The position numbers and the translations under genes are program-made. The notes under the pieces are model-generated. The model did not search any database. It was not told the DNA's origin and saw only the letters and a list, made by a program, of their open reading frames with translations. Source: Rhodocyclales bacterium (GTDB lineage: Bacteria; Pseudomonadota; Gammaproteobacteria; Burkholderiales; Rhodocyclaceae). Taken from it: a stretch of 64,000 bases of DNA. The stretch is from NCBI GenBank assembly GCA_026399435.1, contig JAPLQX010000035.1, forward strand, positions 1-64,000, written 5' to 3'. Every line of letters starts with the position of its first letter. Position 1 is the stretch's first letter. Of this stretch, positions 63,044 through 64,000 are shown in pieces.

Positions 63044-64000
63044 ATGAATTCACCAACCACCCGCCGCCCGATTGGTCAGATACTCATCACGCAAGGCGTG
63101 ATCAGCGAGGACCAACTTCGCATTGCACTGCTGGAGCAGATGAAATCCAACCAGCCAGTCGGCAAGCTGCTGGTTGCTCTGGGTTTTGTTTCCGAAGCCA
63201 CGCTGCGGGACGCGCTCGGCGAGTCGCTCGGCCACAAGGCCGTCGATCTGGCCAATTCGATCATCGATGCGGATGCCCTGCGCATGGTGCCGCGCGAGTT
63301 GGCCAAGCGCCACATGCTGCTGGCGCTCAGCTATTCGCAGCCGGAGCAGCGACTCAAGATCGCCATTGCCGATCCCAACGACATCGTCGCCCTCGACAAG
63401 CTGCGCACGCTGATTCATCCGGAACTGGTGATCGAAACGCTCCTCGCCGGCGAATCCGAAATCGCCCGCGCCATCGATCAGTATTACGGTCACGAGCTCT
63501 CGATCGACGGCATTCTGCACGAAATCGAAACCGGCGAGATCGACTATCGCAGCCTGTCCGCGTCACTCGACGAATACAGTCAGCCGGTGGTGCGTCTGGT
63601 CGATGCTCTGCTCACCGATGCGGTCAAGCATGATGCGTCCGACGTCCACTTCGAGCCGGAAGCCAGCTTCCTGCGCATCCGCTATCGGATCGACGGCATC
63701 CTGCGTCAGATCCGCGCCCTGCACAAGACCTACTGGCCGGCCATGGCGGTGCGCATCAAGGTAATCAGCGGCATGAACATCGCCGAGACCCGCGCGCCGC
63801 AGGACGGCCGGATCTCGCTCAACATCAGCGGCCGCGCCGTCGATTTCCGGGTTGCCGCGCAGCCGACCATCCACGGCGAAAACATCGTCCTGCGCATCCT
63901 CGACCGGCAGAAAGGCATTGTGCCACTCGACCGGCTGGGACTCGACGACCACCAGATGAGCCTGATGAAGCTGATGGTGGCGCGTCCGGAGGGAATCATC
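63044..64000 (+). CDS. mshE: MshE-type pilus assembly ATPase, partial
   Basis: 319 codons to the window edge; the ATPase core continues beyond. The N-terminal MshEN domain has a tandem R-x-I-G-x-x-L ... G-x-V-S-x-x-x-L ... Q pattern (RPIGQILITQGVISEDQL, then VGKLLVALGFVSEATL), the motif known to bind c-di-GMP in MshE. The start of the GspE core is visible (VKHDASDVHFEP, RYRIDGILR, RAPQDGRI). A second GspE-family ATPase, with GAF instead of MshEN, is 58 kb away in this same window. Confidence 0.9.
   Translation, partial: MNSPTTRRPIGQILITQGVISEDQLRIALLEQMKSNQPVGKLLVALGFVSEATLRDALGESLGHKAVDLANSIIDADALRMVPRELAKRHMLLALSYSQPEQRLKIAIADPNDIVALDKLRTLIHPELVIETLLAGESEIARAIDQYYGHELSIDGILHEIETGEIDYRSLSASLDEYSQPVVRLVDALLTDAVKHDASDVHFEPEASFLRIRYRIDGILRQIRALHKTYWPAMAVRIKVISGMNIAETRAPQDGRISLNISGRAVDFRVAAQPTIHGENIVLRILDRQKGIVPLDRLGLDDHQMSLMKLMVARPEGII

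Overview
The window is a gene-dense, GC-rich stretch of a betaproteobacterial chromosome. The order murA-hisG-hisD ... hisB-hisH-hisA-hisF-hisI-hisE-hinT-tatA-tatB-tatC, the adjacent mlaFEDACB - ABC transporter - bolA - murA block, and the MSHA-type pilus genes are typical of Betaproteobacteria. A three-subunit 2-oxoglutarate oxidoreductase like the one known from Thauera and Azoarcus, plus two aromatic-catabolic clusters, point to a Rhodocyclales or Sterolibacteriaceae-like aromatic degrader. That placement is inference from gene content. No tRNA, rRNA, CRISPR array or insertion sequence was seen.

Layout. 1-1.2 kb: a cut-off TPR/glycosyltransferase-like gene. 1.5-14.0 kb: eight same-strand genes forming a signalling operon. 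It holds a CHASE2 Ser/Thr kinase, a PP2C phosphatase, an FHA reader, a CHASE2 adenylate cyclase, a cyclic-nucleotide phosphodiesterase-like MBL protein, a cNMP-binding/rhodanese reader, a GAF-GspE-like ATPase and a GAF-HD-GYP phosphodiesterase. A promoter lies upstream, and a terminator separates the operon from sucCD. 14.3-16.4 kb: sucCD. 16.7-17.4 kb: a decayed glycerol kinase. 17.4-20.7 kb: a satellite phenylacetate set (paaY, paaG, paaI, paaJ). 20.7-23.5 kb: msrA, maiA and a FimV-like membrane protein. 23.5-28.1 kb: an aromatic-catabolic operon (FAD monooxygenase, variant MBL hydrolase, DUF2783, VOC, FAH). 28.2-31.9 kb: an ankyrin protein, a short TonB, Nif3 and a DegS-like protease. 31.9-36.6 kb: korCAB. 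36.8-37.6 kb: a HAD phosphatase. 37.6-50.6 kb: the tat/hinT/his/murA block, interrupted by an inverted hisC and a restriction-modification pair. 50.6-56.4 kb: bolA, an ABC-2 exporter and the complete mla lipid-transport set. 56.6-64.0 kb: a sigma-54 activator followed by MSHA pilus genes (mshM-, mshL-, mshN- and mshE-like), cut off at the right edge.

The most interesting part is the 12.5 kb signalling operon. It contains two parallel writer-eraser-reader circuits, one for phosphoserine/threonine and one for cAMP. Each is headed by its own CHASE2 periplasmic sensor, and both are coupled to two GAF-domain output proteins. The second point of interest is the his operon, which appears to have been broken by inversion of hisC together with an AT-richer restriction-modification cassette.
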